DNA from: Croceicoccus sediminis
GTDB taxonomy: Bacteria; Pseudomonadota; Alphaproteobacteria; Sphingomonadales; Sphingomonadaceae
DNA: 64,000 bases
Assembly (NCBI RefSeq): GCF_007570835.1
Contig: NZ_SUNC01000004.1
Span: forward strand, 1 to 64,000
Reading direction: 5' to 3'
Position numbers and translations under genes: made by a program. Below the pieces are notes generated by a model. It worked only from the letters and a program-made list of their open reading frames with translations. It was not told the origin of the DNA and searched no databases. How positions within the stretch are numbered: position 1 is the first letter of the stretch; each line of letters begins with the position of its first letter. Of this stretch, positions 37,036-45,571 are shown one piece after another.

Positions 37036-37568
37036 CTCATTCGCTCAAGCTTTTCGGCAAGCCATGCGGTTGCCTGTGTGATCTGGAGTTCGACAAGCCG
37101 CTTCGAGATACCCAGCTGTTCGGCAATGGCGCTTCGCGGCATGTCTTCCAGCCGCGCGAGGATGAAGACGTTGCGCATCCGCGTCGGCATTTCGTTGAGC
37201 GCGGAAACCACCGCGCCCAGCTCCTCGCGCCCCTCTGCGATCCGTGCCGGGGTAAACTCGTCATTGTTGGCCTGTGCTTCGCCTTGAGCGGTCTGCAGGT
37301 ATTCGCGCCGCACGCTTCTGCGCCGGAAATAGTCCATGGCGATGTTGCCCGCCGCCGCGAACAGGTACCCCTGCGGATTAGCAACGCCGTCAAGCGCGCC
37401 ATGGCGGACCAGCCTGGCGAACACTTCCTGAACCAGATCGTGCGCGCTTTCGGGGTCGATCCCGCGTCTTGCGAAATAGCGCAGGAGCGCCCCGTGATAA
37501 CGGCGCGAAAGATCTTCGACGGCAGCGCCGTGATCAATACCTTCATCTCTCGCTCGCTCGTTATCCAT
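37032..37568 (-). CDS. ECF sigma factor, FecI-like
   Basis: About 178 residues. Region 2 (LVQEVFARLV ... NIAMDYFRRR) and region 4 with the helix-turn-helix (MPRSAIAEQLGISKRLVELQI) of extracytoplasmic-function sigma factors are clear. In the Fec-type circuit it is freed when the receptor is loaded and transcribes the receptor operon. ATG 37568 is preferred over an Arg-rich 22-codon extension. The 159 bases upstream hold the promoter region. Confidence 0.88.
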   Translation of the reverse strand: MDNERARDEGIDHGAAVEDLSRRYHGALLRYFARRGIDPESAHDLVQEVFARLVRHGALDGVANPQGYLFAAAGNIAMDYFRRRSVRREYLQTAQGEAQANNDEFTPARIAEGREELGAVVSALNEMPTRMRNVFILARLEDMPRSAIAEQLGISKRLVELQITQATAWLAEKLERMR

Positions 37569-37727
37569 TGCGGACGGAAGTTCTCCCCTCTCCCTGCTCA
37601 AGTCGAAAGACGCACGCCGCGCCCTTCTCCGCAAACTTAAATGAGAACGAGAAAATTCATAGGGCGCTAAATTGTCAGTTTTGCCGGGCGCGGGGGTCGC
37701 GTTCCTTGATGGGGGACTGGACTACCC

Positions 37728-38291
37728 CTAACGGCGCCGCGCATTCATGCGACGGACGATACTCCGTGCCATGACGAACAAAGCGAGCGCGGCGAGGACT
37801 GCGAGAACGACAAATGACAAATGCACCCGCCCGAACAGAGCTTCGATCGCCTGCCCGAAAAAATACCCCAGCGTAACAAAGATCACGCCCCACAACAGAG
37901 CGGCCGCTGCATTGATGATGGCAAATCGGGATCCACGAAGGTTGGTCGTACCGATTGCCAAAGGGCTGATCGTGCGCAGGCCGTAAAGAAAGCGGAAAGC
38001 GAAAACGAAACCCACCGGATGCCGTTCGAACACCAACAGCGCCCGCTTGAAGCCCGGCCTTGCACTCACCTTGCGAACGTAAGCGGAGTCGCGAAAACGG
38101 CGCCCCAAGGTGAAGAAGAACTGGTCTGCCAGAAACGAACCAAGCGATGCCGCAAGAACGGCCGGGATGAACGAGAACAGACCCCGGTGCACCAGCATTC
38201 CGCCAAGAATGGTGGCCGTTTCCCCCTCAAGCCCCGCACCTGCGCCAAGCGCCCAGAGGCCATATTGCGCAAGAAATTGTTCTATCTGCAT
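37728..38291 (-). CDS. DedA-family membrane protein
   Basis: A 187-residue inner-membrane protein with four to five helices and the SNARE-associated/DedA signatures GLEGETATILGG and FxxRFLYGLRTISPLAIG. The acidic and Arg residues in these loops are those needed in E. coli YqjA/YghB. The family acts in membrane lipid recycling (undecaprenyl phosphate or phospholipid scrambling). It is in line with the downstream sigma gene but separated by 159 bases. Confidence 0.87.
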   Translation of the reverse strand: MQIEQFLAQYGLWALGAGAGLEGETATILGGMLVHRGLFSFIPAVLAASLGSFLADQFFFTLGRRFRDSAYVRKVSARPGFKRALLVFERHPVGFVFAFRFLYGLRTISPLAIGTTNLRGSRFAIINAAAALLWGVIFVTLGYFFGQAIEALFGRVHLSFVVLAVLAALALFVMARSIVRRMNARRR

Positions 38292-38379
38292 CGGGACGGT
38301 TCATGCCCTCCCCCGGATTTCCATCCGCGCGATGCGATAATCCCGGTCAGGAAAGTGAAGGCAGCGCCAGCGAACAGGC

Positions 38380-39348
38380 TCACCGATCCGAAACCGGCGG
38401 AGGCGTTTCACTCGACGGTGCATCCGTTGCGTCGAGCTGTCCGCTCAACACGACGTTCTGATAGGAATAGGGGATTTCGATCCCGGCTTCGTCGAACCGT
38501 TTCTTGATCTGTTCGAGCAAGTCGTGTTCGACCGATGCGGCAGTTCCCGCATCCGGGCACCACGCGCGAAGAGAAAGGTCCACGCTCGACCCGCCGAGGT
38601 TGATCACCGGACACCCGACGATCTCCTGCACGTCACCATGCGCCTGCGCCAGTTCAAGGGCGATCTGGCGGGCCTTGTCGATGTCGGAGCTGTAGCCGAT
38701 CGAGAATGGCAGCGACATCATGACCCTGAGATCGATCGAAGTCAGGTTGATCATGATCTGGTTCGAAATCGTCCCGTTGGAAATGACGATCCGCCGATTA
38801 TCGAAAGTTCGCAGCACGGTGTAGCCGAGCGACAGATCCTCCACGATCCCCGTTTCAAGCCCCGTCGGGGTCGTCAGCTGCAACCGGTCGCCGCGGCGGA
38901 ATGGCTTGTAGATGACGAGGCTGATGCCCGAAACCAGATTGCCCAGCGTCGACTGCGCGGCAAATCCGATCACGACCGACACGATGCTGACCCCTGCAAG
39001 AAGCGATGTGGTCAACTTGTTCAGCGAGGGGACGAGATGCGAGTACAACAGCGCCAGAACGACCCACATGATGAAAGTCGCAAGGTGCTGGACGAAGCTG
39101 ATCGTCATGCGATCGATCCGCTCCTTCGGATCGTGATCGATCACCGTGACGAGCGCTCGGCGCACGACCCAGCGCAAGACGAAGCCGAACACCAGGAACA
39201 GGATGCCGAGCGCGAAGGCGCCCCAAAAATGGCTGGCGTTGAAAAAACCGGTCAGATCGCTCAGCACCGGCGGCCCACCCGCACCCGATGCCGCGGTTGT
39301 CGCTTTCGCAGCGGGGGTATTCTGGGTCGCGATCAATTCAAGAGCCAT
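38380..39348 (-). CDS. Small-conductance mechanosensitive channel (MscS family)
   Basis: A 322-residue channel. About three membrane helices (~35-170), a pore-lining Gly/Ala-rich TM3 (VSIVSVVIGFAAQSTLGNLVSGI), the upper beta-domain (FRRGDRLQL, GIVEDLSLGYTVLRTFDNRRIVISN) and a C-terminal cytoplasmic domain follow the MscS pattern. It releases solutes under osmotic downshock. A G14 run lies 53-66 bases upstream of its start. The tail after residue 300 is Thr/Pro-rich and variable. Confidence 0.92.
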   Translation of the reverse strand: MALELIATQNTPAAKATTAASGAGGPPVLSDLTGFFNASHFWGAFALGILFLVFGFVLRWVVRRALVTVIDHDPKERIDRMTISFVQHLATFIMWVVLALLYSHLVPSLNKLTTSLLAGVSIVSVVIGFAAQSTLGNLVSGISLVIYKPFRRGDRLQLTTPTGLETGIVEDLSLGYTVLRTFDNRRIVISNGTISNQIMINLTSIDLRVMMSLPFSIGYSSDIDKARQIALELAQAHGDVQEIVGCPVINLGGSSVDLSLRAWCPDAGTAASVEHDLLEQIKKRFDEAGIEIPYSYQNVVLSGQLDATDAPSSETPPPVSDR

Positions 39349-39400
39349 ATGGCGGTGCGATAAACTGTGCCCGGTGTCTGCAACAAGGAAAATTATCTTC

Positions 39401-39414
39401 GGGGGGGGGGGGGG
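39401..39414. repeat. Homopolymeric G14/C14 tract upstream of the MscS gene
   Basis: Fourteen consecutive G on the plus strand (C on the coding strand of the MscS gene), located 53-66 bases before its start. Such tracts slip during replication and can alter promoter spacing; they are also error-prone in sequencing. Confidence 0.9.
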
Positions 39415-39474
39415 CTGAAACCCGGATCGTGCTAGATCGACCCGGCAACAATTCGAGCCATCGGCAAGGCCGCT

Positions 39475-40908
39475 TTAGAATACCGCCGCGACGATCGTCA
39501 GGAAATTGTCGGCAAACCGGCGCGGGATCGGGCGACCGGTGGCGGCATCGCGGTCGATCTCGACTGCATTTTCGAGCCAGCGAGACTGACGATCCAGCAC
39601 TTGTGCGGCAAGGTCGGCAGACTGGCAAAGGATGCTGTTCTCGAAATTGAGATCGAGGCTGCGGCGGTCCATGTTGGACGAACCGATCAGCACGAGACTC
39701 CCATCGGAGACGAGCGTCTTGGCGTGCAGCATTCCTCCGCAATATTCGAAGATGCGAACCCCGGCCCGCGCGAGCACCGGGTAATAGGCCCGGCTGATCG
39801 CGCCGACGATCCGGCTGTCGTTCCGACGCGGGAAGATGATGCGGACCTCGACACCGCGCCGCGCAGCCGCGACGATCGCGGCGATCAGTGGCGGATCGGG
39901 CGCGAAATAGGGGGTCGTGATAGTCACCTTGGCCTGAGTTTCGGCGAGCACGGACACGAACATGTCGGTCATCGTACCGCGCGACGAAAGCGGCCCCGTG
40001 CCGGTCGCGATGGCGGCGAACCCGTCGGCCGATGGCGCCGGTGGATCACTGCCCATGACCGGACGCAGATCCTCCCCCGTTTCGAGGGTCCATGCCGCAG
40101 CGAAGATAAGGTCGGCCTGCCGCGCCACGGGCCCTTCGAAGCGCACGAGGATATCGACCCACGGGGCAAAGCGTCGTTTGACGAGGAAGGCAGGATCGGC
40201 GCAGTTCTGACTTCCGCCATAAGTGATGCGCCCGTCGATGACCGCGATCTTGCGGTGGTTACGCAGATCGGTGCGGCGCCCCACCAGGATGCCCAGCCCA
40301 AGAGGAACTTCGAGCAAGCTGCACAGATGCGCGCCGGCCTCGCGCATCGATGTCCAGTGGGCGGAGCGGATCAATGCGCGCGAACCGATCGCATCGGCCG
40401 CAACACGGCAGGTCACGCCTCGCCGAGCAGCGCGGCAGACCGCCTCCACCACTTTCGTGCCGTTGTTGTCACCAAGCCAGATATAGAACGACAGGTGAAC
40501 CCTGTCTTCCGCCGCATCAATATCCGCCACGAGCATGTCGATCGCCGTGTCGGAATCGGGAGTAAGACGTGCCGTGTTCCCGGTAGAAACCGGCCAGCCG
40601 GATGCCGCCTCGAACGTCCGGAACGCATTGGCGGTCAAGCCGGTCGCCCCGCCGCCTTGGGCCAAGCGAGGGGCGAAGGATTGCAGCTCTTCCTCGATAC
40701 GTTTGCAACGCTGTCGGAAGCTTTTCGAAATCCATGGCTCGCCGAAAAGAAGGTAAAGAACGACGCCTGCCACGGGAACGGAAATCAGCAGCAGCAACCA
40801 CGCCGCTCGTGCATAGGAATCGCGCCCGTCGAGCAGGATCGCCCTGAAGATCACGGCGAGATGAAGCGCCACGACGATCATCCATTGGGTCGTGTCCAGA
40901 TCGATCAA
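39475..40908 (-). CDS. cls: Cardiolipin synthase (phospholipase D family)
   Basis: A 477-residue enzyme. Two N-terminal membrane helices (~8-60, PLDc_N domain) precede two HKD motifs, HRKIAVIDG near residue 216 and HAKTLVSDG near 393, which form the single active site. It joins two phosphatidylglycerol molecules to cardiolipin at the inner membrane. The length is normal. It is upstream of the MscS gene on the same strand (126 bases), and divergent from the K+ channel gene across 248 bases with no supported gene. Confidence 0.92.
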   Translation of the reverse strand: MIDLDTTQWMIVVALHLAVIFRAILLDGRDSYARAAWLLLLISVPVAGVVLYLLFGEPWISKSFRQRCKRIEEELQSFAPRLAQGGGATGLTANAFRTFEAASGWPVSTGNTARLTPDSDTAIDMLVADIDAAEDRVHLSFYIWLGDNNGTKVVEAVCRAARRGVTCRVAADAIGSRALIRSAHWTSMREAGAHLCSLLEVPLGLGILVGRRTDLRNHRKIAVIDGRITYGGSQNCADPAFLVKRRFAPWVDILVRFEGPVARQADLIFAAAWTLETGEDLRPVMGSDPPAPSADGFAAIATGTGPLSSRGTMTDMFVSVLAETQAKVTITTPYFAPDPPLIAAIVAAARRGVEVRIIFPRRNDSRIVGAISRAYYPVLARAGVRIFEYCGGMLHAKTLVSDGSLVLIGSSNMDRRSLDLNFENSILCQSADLAAQVLDRQSRWLENAVEIDRDAATGRPIPRRFADNFLTIVAAVF

Positions 40909-41156
40909 ATTCGCGTCACCCTGCCAGCCTCATCTTCAACGCATGCCTCTTTCGTAGCGTGGCGGTCAAACTTCCTTTGCTGGCCCGCGACAGGCGGTGA
41001 TCTTTTCGGAAAGATGCATCGTCCGGGGATTGTGCCGAACCTCGCGCCCCGTGGCGGTTCCGACCCGTCAGGTTTTGAGCTAAGCAGGGCGCGTAGCTGC
41101 TCCACCGGCCCCCGGCGCGGTGGGTGAGGCTCGAATAGGCAGATCGCAATGACGCG

Positions 41157-42380
41157 ATGTCGGGTGGAGTAGAATTGCGCGTGAGCGACGGACACGAACA
41201 GCTCATGCAGCGATCGCCTCTCGCCCCCTCGGGAATGACGGCGCGATTCCGGCAATTATCGCATTTTCTGATCGCGGCTGGCGTACTGGCGATGGGCTTG
41301 ATCCAGTTGGGCAGCTTGTGGAGCGACCTGCGTGTGAACGGCCTGTCCATCGCAAACCTCCAGAACCTGTCGAACATACTCTTGTCCGACCTGCTGAGCG
41401 GAGCGCACCGGACGGTATCGGGCGTTTTCATGGTGATCATGTCGATCGGCCTCGCCTTGCGCTCGCGCCTGGCGTGGGTGGTGGTGACGCTGCTGATGGC
41501 GATCAATATCGCGCTATGGCTCACCGCATTAGACACGCATGTGCTGCTCGGCCTGCTGGAAGTGGTGCTGCTCGTCGCCCTCTATGTCTTCCGGGGCCAG
41601 TTCAACCATACCAGCGTCGCCGCAGCGTCGATCTTCTCTGTGGGCAGCCTCGTGCTCGTGATCGCCTACGGCGTTCTGGGCAGCGTGATGATGGGAACCC
41701 AGTTTTCCGAGCCGATCAAGGATCTGGGCACGGCCTTCTATTTTACCATCGTGACCATGTCGACGGTGGGTTACGGCGACATCTACCCGACGACATCTGG
41801 CGCGCGCCTCTATGTCATTTCGCTCATCATCCTGGGCCTCACGGTATTCGCCACTGCCATCAGCACGGTGCTGCTCCCATTCCTGCAGAACCGGATGCGT
41901 AACTTCCTCGTTGGAAAGAAACGAACCATGAAGATGTCGGGCCACTACGTCATCGCCAGCCGATCCAACCTGGCGATCAACACCTATCGCGAGCTGCACA
42001 AGCGCGGAAAGAACGTGCTTTTCATTCTCGACGCCAAGAGCGACGACATTCCCGACGATGCCGATGTCATTGTCGGCAATCCGACCGATATCGACACGCT
42101 GAAAAATGCTTCCGGCGCAACTGCCGAAGCGATCATGGCCCTGGGCGAAGACGATGCAACCAACGCCTTCGTGGTGCTCGCCGCGAAAGAGCTGGAGGGC
42201 ACGCCGAAGACGGTGGTCGCCGTCAACAACACGCGCAATCTCGAAAAGGTTCGCAGAGTTCAGCCCGACTTCGTCTTTGCCCCGACGATCGTGGGCGGCG
42301 AACTGCTGGCCATGGCACTGACCGGCGAAGAGGTGTCGGACAAGAACCTCGTCGACCGGTTGATCAACACCCAGAAATAG
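41157..42380 (+). CDS. kch: Voltage-gated-like K+ channel with RCK domain (Kch-like)
   Basis: A 407-residue channel resembling E. coli Kch. Several membrane helices precede the pore loop with the K+ selectivity filter TMSTVGYGD near residue 205. A cytoplasmic TrkA-N/RCK domain begins at about residue 260 (MSGHYVIASRSNLAINTYRE), but the usual GxGxxG nucleotide motif is not obvious. ATG 41157 or GTG 41181 could be the start. It is the last gene before the tRNA fragment that marks the edge of the catabolic block. Confidence 0.88.
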   Translation: MSGGVELRVSDGHEQLMQRSPLAPSGMTARFRQLSHFLIAAGVLAMGLIQLGSLWSDLRVNGLSIANLQNLSNILLSDLLSGAHRTVSGVFMVIMSIGLALRSRLAWVVVTLLMAINIALWLTALDTHVLLGLLEVVLLVALYVFRGQFNHTSVAAASIFSVGSLVLVIAYGVLGSVMMGTQFSEPIKDLGTAFYFTIVTMSTVGYGDIYPTTSGARLYVISLIILGLTVFATAISTVLLPFLQNRMRNFLVGKKRTMKMSGHYVIASRSNLAINTYRELHKRGKNVLFILDAKSDDIPDDADVIVGNPTDIDTLKNASGATAEAIMALGEDDATNAFVVLAAKELEGTPKTVVAVNNTRNLEKVRRVQPDFVFAPTIVGGELLAMALTGEEVSDKNLVDRLINTQK

Positions 42381-42441
42381 AGCGACGGGGAAAAATCGCG
42401 CAGGCCAACCCGCTCGCGATCCTCGCAGAAGTCAGCGGCGC

Positions 42442-42469
42442 TGGAGCGGGTGAAGGGATTCGAACCCCC
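42442..42469 (-). other. 3' end of a tRNA-Gly gene (possible attachment-site scar)
   Basis: On the minus strand this reads as a T-arm (GGGGG, loop TTCGAAT, CCCTT), then acceptor strand CACCCGC, discriminator T and CCA, matching the 3' end of bacterial tRNA-Gly. No GCGGGTG 5' acceptor strand or D-arm lies at the right distance upstream, so only the 3' ~28 bases are present. Integrative elements that use tRNA genes leave exactly such duplicated 3' ends. Identification as Gly rests on the acceptor sequence and U73 and is tentative. Confidence 0.55.
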
Positions 42470-42629
42470 ATCCTTCGGCATCGAAAACCGCAGGAAACCT
42501 TGAATTTCTGTCTAGGTTAGAATGCTATGTAGCCTGCTGTGCGTCCAGCACAGAGTGACTGGTCAGGTCCAATTATTCCGAACCCAAATCGAGTTGAGGT
42601 TGGCTTCCCGCGGCTTACCCGCCACCCAC

Positions 42630-43025
42630 TCAGGTTGGTAACGCCCATCCCGCCGCCGTGTCCGATAGCTGGCCGGGCCCGACTCCGCCGGTGGAGAACA
42701 GGTAGCCGAATTGCTGCCAGACGCTGATCGAAGCCTGCACGCCGAGAAACTGTATGCCAAAGTGTGGCCAGGCGACTGGGCCGCGGGCCGCCAGCGCGGG
42801 GATTGCGATGCCAACAGCGGGCAGGACCAGCCAGCCAGTGACAGAGCGGACCCATATGAGGGTGCTGATAAGCAGTGCGGCACCCGGCAGGGCCAACGCG
42901 GCACCTGCAAGCATCACCGGCTTCTGGCGCAGATAGCGCGCACGTTCCGCGCTGGTGAGGATAAGGACGCCTGCCCCGTCGTTCTCCCAGCTGCAATTGA
43001 ACAGGTGGAAGGGCCCGGAAATCAT
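42630..43025 (-). CDS. Hypothetical small membrane protein
   Basis: A 131-residue protein with two hydrophobic stretches (about residues 36-55 and 62-80) and a polar N-terminal part. I do not recognise a family. Third-codon positions are strongly G/C as in real genes nearby, and the alternative frames look random, which supports coding. It is the first gene beyond the tRNA-Gly fragment. It could be a remnant of the mobile element or an unrelated small gene. Confidence 0.5.
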   Translation of the reverse strand: MISGPFHLFNCSWENDGAGVLILTSAERARYLRQKPVMLAGAALALPGAALLISTLIWVRSVTGWLVLPAVGIAIPALAARGPVAWPHFGIQFLGVQASISVWQQFGYLFSTGGVGPGQLSDTAAGWALPT

Positions 43026-43124
43026 GCGCGACGCGCGATAAGCCTCGACGTCCAGTTCCTTGCCGGATGTCGTCGCAGCGTGTCCCAGTTTTCGCTATTC
43101 GATATCTGACATTAAGGGAAAAGT

Positions 43125-43152
43125 CCCGGCCAGCACAGTTGTGCTGGCCGGG
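43125..43152 (-). terminator. Intrinsic terminator after the leftward VOC-EthD-SDR group
   Basis: Perfect 12-bp stem CCCGGCCAGCAC / GTGCTGGCCGGG with loop AGTT (plus strand), followed on the minus strand by ACTTTTCCC. It lies 95 bases after the VOC gene stop and should end the leftward transcript. Confidence 0.75.
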
Positions 43153-43246
43153 CAGTCTGCCTCAAGGGAGAGCAAGAGGCAGGAAATCTGAGCTAGCTCT
43201 GTGGCATTGTGGTTTTCAGCGCAGCGCTCAAACGAAACCTAGTTAC

Positions 43247-43786
43247 TCAAGCCATGCTGATATCTATGATTTCACCTTTGGAGAAATCACCGGCAGACTG
43301 AGCAACCATTCCGTAAAACTGCGTCAGCACGTCTTGCGGTTCATAGAGCTCGAGCATGTGGCCAAGCGAAGCCGAAGTGTCGACAAAAGCGAACCGGAAC
43401 CCGTCATTCATCGCTGCGTCGAGAGCGATTGCATATCCCTCTGCCTCGAAGCGACCGATCTCCTGCTCGATCGAATCCACGAACAAGGCCACGTGGTGCA
43501 GGCCGAACCGGCCCGATCGCTCGGGATACATATCGTGGAACGCCGACGGCCCGGCGTTATTCTGCTGCACGAACTCGATCATCACTTCGCCCCACTGACC
43601 ATACGCGGAAGTGTGGTCGAGCGGTCTTTGAACACCCCTGTGCAGGGAGGTGGCCAGAGGTATATGCTCGGAAAGGTAATAGGGCCCGGAACCAAACATG
43701 CGATGGTGCCGAATGGCCGCAGCCTTCGCATCCTCGACGAAATAGGCAATCTGGCGCGGCGGCAGATCGGGAAGGCTCATTCTCAT
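43247..43786 (-). CDS. VOC-family protein (glyoxalase/dioxygenase fold)
   Basis: A 179-residue VOC protein. The N-terminal RQIAYFVEDAKAAAIRHHRMFG and later FGLHHVALFVDSIEQEIGRFEAEG are the paired beta-alpha-beta-beta-beta modules, with potential metal ligands among the His and Glu residues. Relatives range from lactoylglutathione lyase and methylmalonyl-CoA epimerase to ring-cleaving dioxygenases, so the reaction is unknown. It is the last gene of the leftward group that starts with the Rieske oxygenase, six bases after the EthD gene. Confidence 0.82.
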   Translation of the reverse strand: MRMSLPDLPPRQIAYFVEDAKAAAIRHHRMFGSGPYYLSEHIPLATSLHRGVQRPLDHTSAYGQWGEVMIEFVQQNNAGPSAFHDMYPERSGRFGLHHVALFVDSIEQEIGRFEAEGYAIALDAAMNDGFRFAFVDTSASLGHMLELYEPQDVLTQFYGMVAQSAGDFSKGEIIDISMA

Positions 43787-43792
43787 CCTCCC

Positions 43793-44152
43793 TTATGCGA
43801 ATTCTGATTCCGTCTCGGTGACGGTGAAGAACCTGTTGGCGGAGCGATCGAAAAGATATTCCTCGTCCGCGATGATTTCCGCGCTGGCTTCAGGCGTAGT
43901 GATATGCGCCAGGGTATCCTGGTAGGCAGCTTCGTCCGCGAACCAGAGTTCCATTACGATGTCGTATGGCTGGTCTTCGGTAACGCCATAAGTCGGGTCG
44001 ACCAAAGGAGTGAGATAGCGCCGAAGGTAACGCTCGACCCGCCCCTTCAGGTACTTTTCGCCGATCTTGGCGTGTACCTTTTCGTAGTGGTTCCGGAACT
44101 CCTCGTGAGACAGATTGGGATTGCGCTTCAGCAGTCCGATATGTTTGATCAT
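43793..44152 (-). CDS. EthD-domain protein
   Basis: A 119-residue dimeric alpha/beta-barrel (ferredoxin-like) protein. IKHIGLLKRNPNLSHEEFRNHYEKVHA is the EthD signature. The family is named from the ethyl tert-butyl ether P450 cluster, where EthD is needed but its role is unclear; others are small isomerases or cyclases. Here it lies between an SDR and a VOC gene, in a block that also carries a P450. Confidence 0.85.
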   Translation of the reverse strand: MIKHIGLLKRNPNLSHEEFRNHYEKVHAKIGEKYLKGRVERYLRRYLTPLVDPTYGVTEDQPYDIVMELWFADEAAYQDTLAHITTPEASAEIIADEEYLFDRSANRFFTVTETESEFA

Positions 44153-44198
44153 GTTCGCTCTCCGTTATCTTATGTCGTTATTGGACGGATGTTAGCCT

Positions 44199-44981
44199 TC
44201 AGGCGTGTTCGGCCACCGAACGCTCGATTTCCGCCTTGCTGGGATTGCCGCGCAGGCACAGGCCGCCGTTTACCTGCAAGTTCTCGCCCGTCATGAAACA
44301 CTCGTCACTGGCCAGAAAAACACAGGCGGCGGCGATGTCCTGGGAGGTGCCGTATCGACCGGTTGGGTACGATGCCTCGAACGCTTCCATCAAACCGGGA
44401 ACCTCTTGCGCACTGGCCGTCATCGGGGTCGCAGTTACGCCCGGAGAAACGCTGTTGAAGCGAAGGCCCCTGTCGCCGAACTCGTTCGCGACCGTACGCA
44501 CCAGATGATCGGTTCCCGCCTTGGTCGCCATGTAGGCCGCGTGATCGTGGAACATGATGCTTGCCGTCGCAGAACTGATCTGGATGAAAGATCCGTTGTC
44601 GTTGAACGCCGTGACGAGAGCCTGAAGAAACTGGAAAGGCCCGCGAAGCTGCAACTTGTACATGCGGTCGAGATCTTCATCCGTCGTCTCGAGAAAAGGC
44701 TTCAACAGGCCCCAGCCCGTTGCATTCACCGCTATGTCCAGGCCCCCGTCCATGCTTTTGGCGGCGGAGACCATCTGAGCGATGCTGTCATGGTCGGAGA
44801 AATCACAATAGATGGCTTTTCCATCGATATCGGCGGCAAGCTGATCAAGCTCTTCCTTGTTACGCCCCGCAACGGCAACCGTCGCACCTTCGCTCGCAAA
44901 GCGCCTGGCGATGCACTGGCCCATATTTCCGGCACCGGCTGCGCCGACGACCAGTGCCGTCTTTCCTTGCAGTCTACCCAC
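44199..44981 (-). CDS. SDR-family oxidoreductase
   Basis: A 260-residue classical short-chain dehydrogenase. It has an N-terminal cofactor loop (VGAAGAGNMGQ), the NATG-type strand (VNATGWG), catalytic Ser in ISSATAS and Y-x3-K (YMATK). The GTG at 44981, seven bases after AAGAGGGA, is the best start; an ATG at 45014 would add an unlikely charged leader. It probably oxidises a secondary alcohol made by one of the oxygenases nearby; this is inferred from context. Confidence 0.87.
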   Translation of the reverse strand: MGRLQGKTALVVGAAGAGNMGQCIARRFASEGATVAVAGRNKEELDQLAADIDGKAIYCDFSDHDSIAQMVSAAKSMDGGLDIAVNATGWGLLKPFLETTDEDLDRMYKLQLRGPFQFLQALVTAFNDNGSFIQISSATASIMFHDHAAYMATKAGTDHLVRTVANEFGDRGLRFNSVSPGVTATPMTASAQEVPGLMEAFEASYPTGRYGTSQDIAAACVFLASDECFMTGENLQVNGGLCLRGNPSKAEIERSVAEHA

Positions 44982-45017
44982 AGTGATATCCCTCTTCCCT
45001 CTTGGCGCTGGCAAGTG

Positions 45018-45458
45018 TCAGCCTGCGCCGGTTTCTTCGTATATCTCGATGATGTTTCCGAAGGGGTCGCGGCCGTAGACGGCAGTCATCCCTTCCATGG
45101 CCACGGGCGGTCCGGCGAAAGTCATTCCCTCGGCGCTGAGCCTGGCGTGTTCGCTCGCAATATCCGAAACCTGTAGGCAGAAATGGGTGATGCCCCGGTT
45201 GGACGCAGGATAGCTTTGATCGAACGACGCGGGCGCCGGATTGGCGTATTCCCATAACTCGACACGGCATGATCCGCTTCGCACCATCCGCATACGGGCC
45301 GTGACGTTGGGCAGGCCGATAACGGCATCGGACTGAACGTCGGTGCCATCAATATCGGCACCCCATTCATCCTCCATGCCCAAGACATCGCAGTAGAAGG
45401 CAATCGCGGCATCAAGGTCTGGAACGCCGATTCCGATGTGATGGATACCTTCAATCAT
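45018..45458 (-). CDS. VOC-family protein, methylmalonyl-CoA epimerase/extradiol-like
   Basis: A 146-residue VOC protein with the typical HHIGIGVPDLDAAIAFYCDVLGM start and the C-terminal DPFGNIIEIYE. The three usual metal ligands could be His near residue 7, His near 101 (THFCLQVSD) and Glu in EIYE. An isomerase, lyase or ring-cleaving activity is possible. It lies 36 bases before the SDR gene and downstream of the Rieske oxygenase, from which 113 non-coding bases separate it. Confidence 0.83.
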   Translation of the reverse strand: MIEGIHHIGIGVPDLDAAIAFYCDVLGMEDEWGADIDGTDVQSDAVIGLPNVTARMRMVRSGSCRVELWEYANPAPASFDQSYPASNRGITHFCLQVSDIASEHARLSAEGMTFAGPPVAMEGMTAVYGRDPFGNIIEIYEETGAG

Positions 45459-45571
45459 GATGCATCAGCCCTGATTCAGAACGACAAGCCGCTCCCTTCC
45501 CAACGCAGGGAAGCAACGCCTTGGACACCTTGCGGCATCGAGCGGCAGGATGGTGGACGGCGCGAGCCATC

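Noticed and set aside
42442-42520. Complete tRNA gene
   Set aside because: T-arm and acceptor 3' strand are clear, but no matching 5' acceptor strand, D-arm or anticodon stem can be folded upstream.
43158-43181. TGCCTC/GAGGCA inverted repeat near the VOC gene end
   Set aside because: Only six base pairs with a 12-base loop next to a much stronger hairpin; not worth a separate call.
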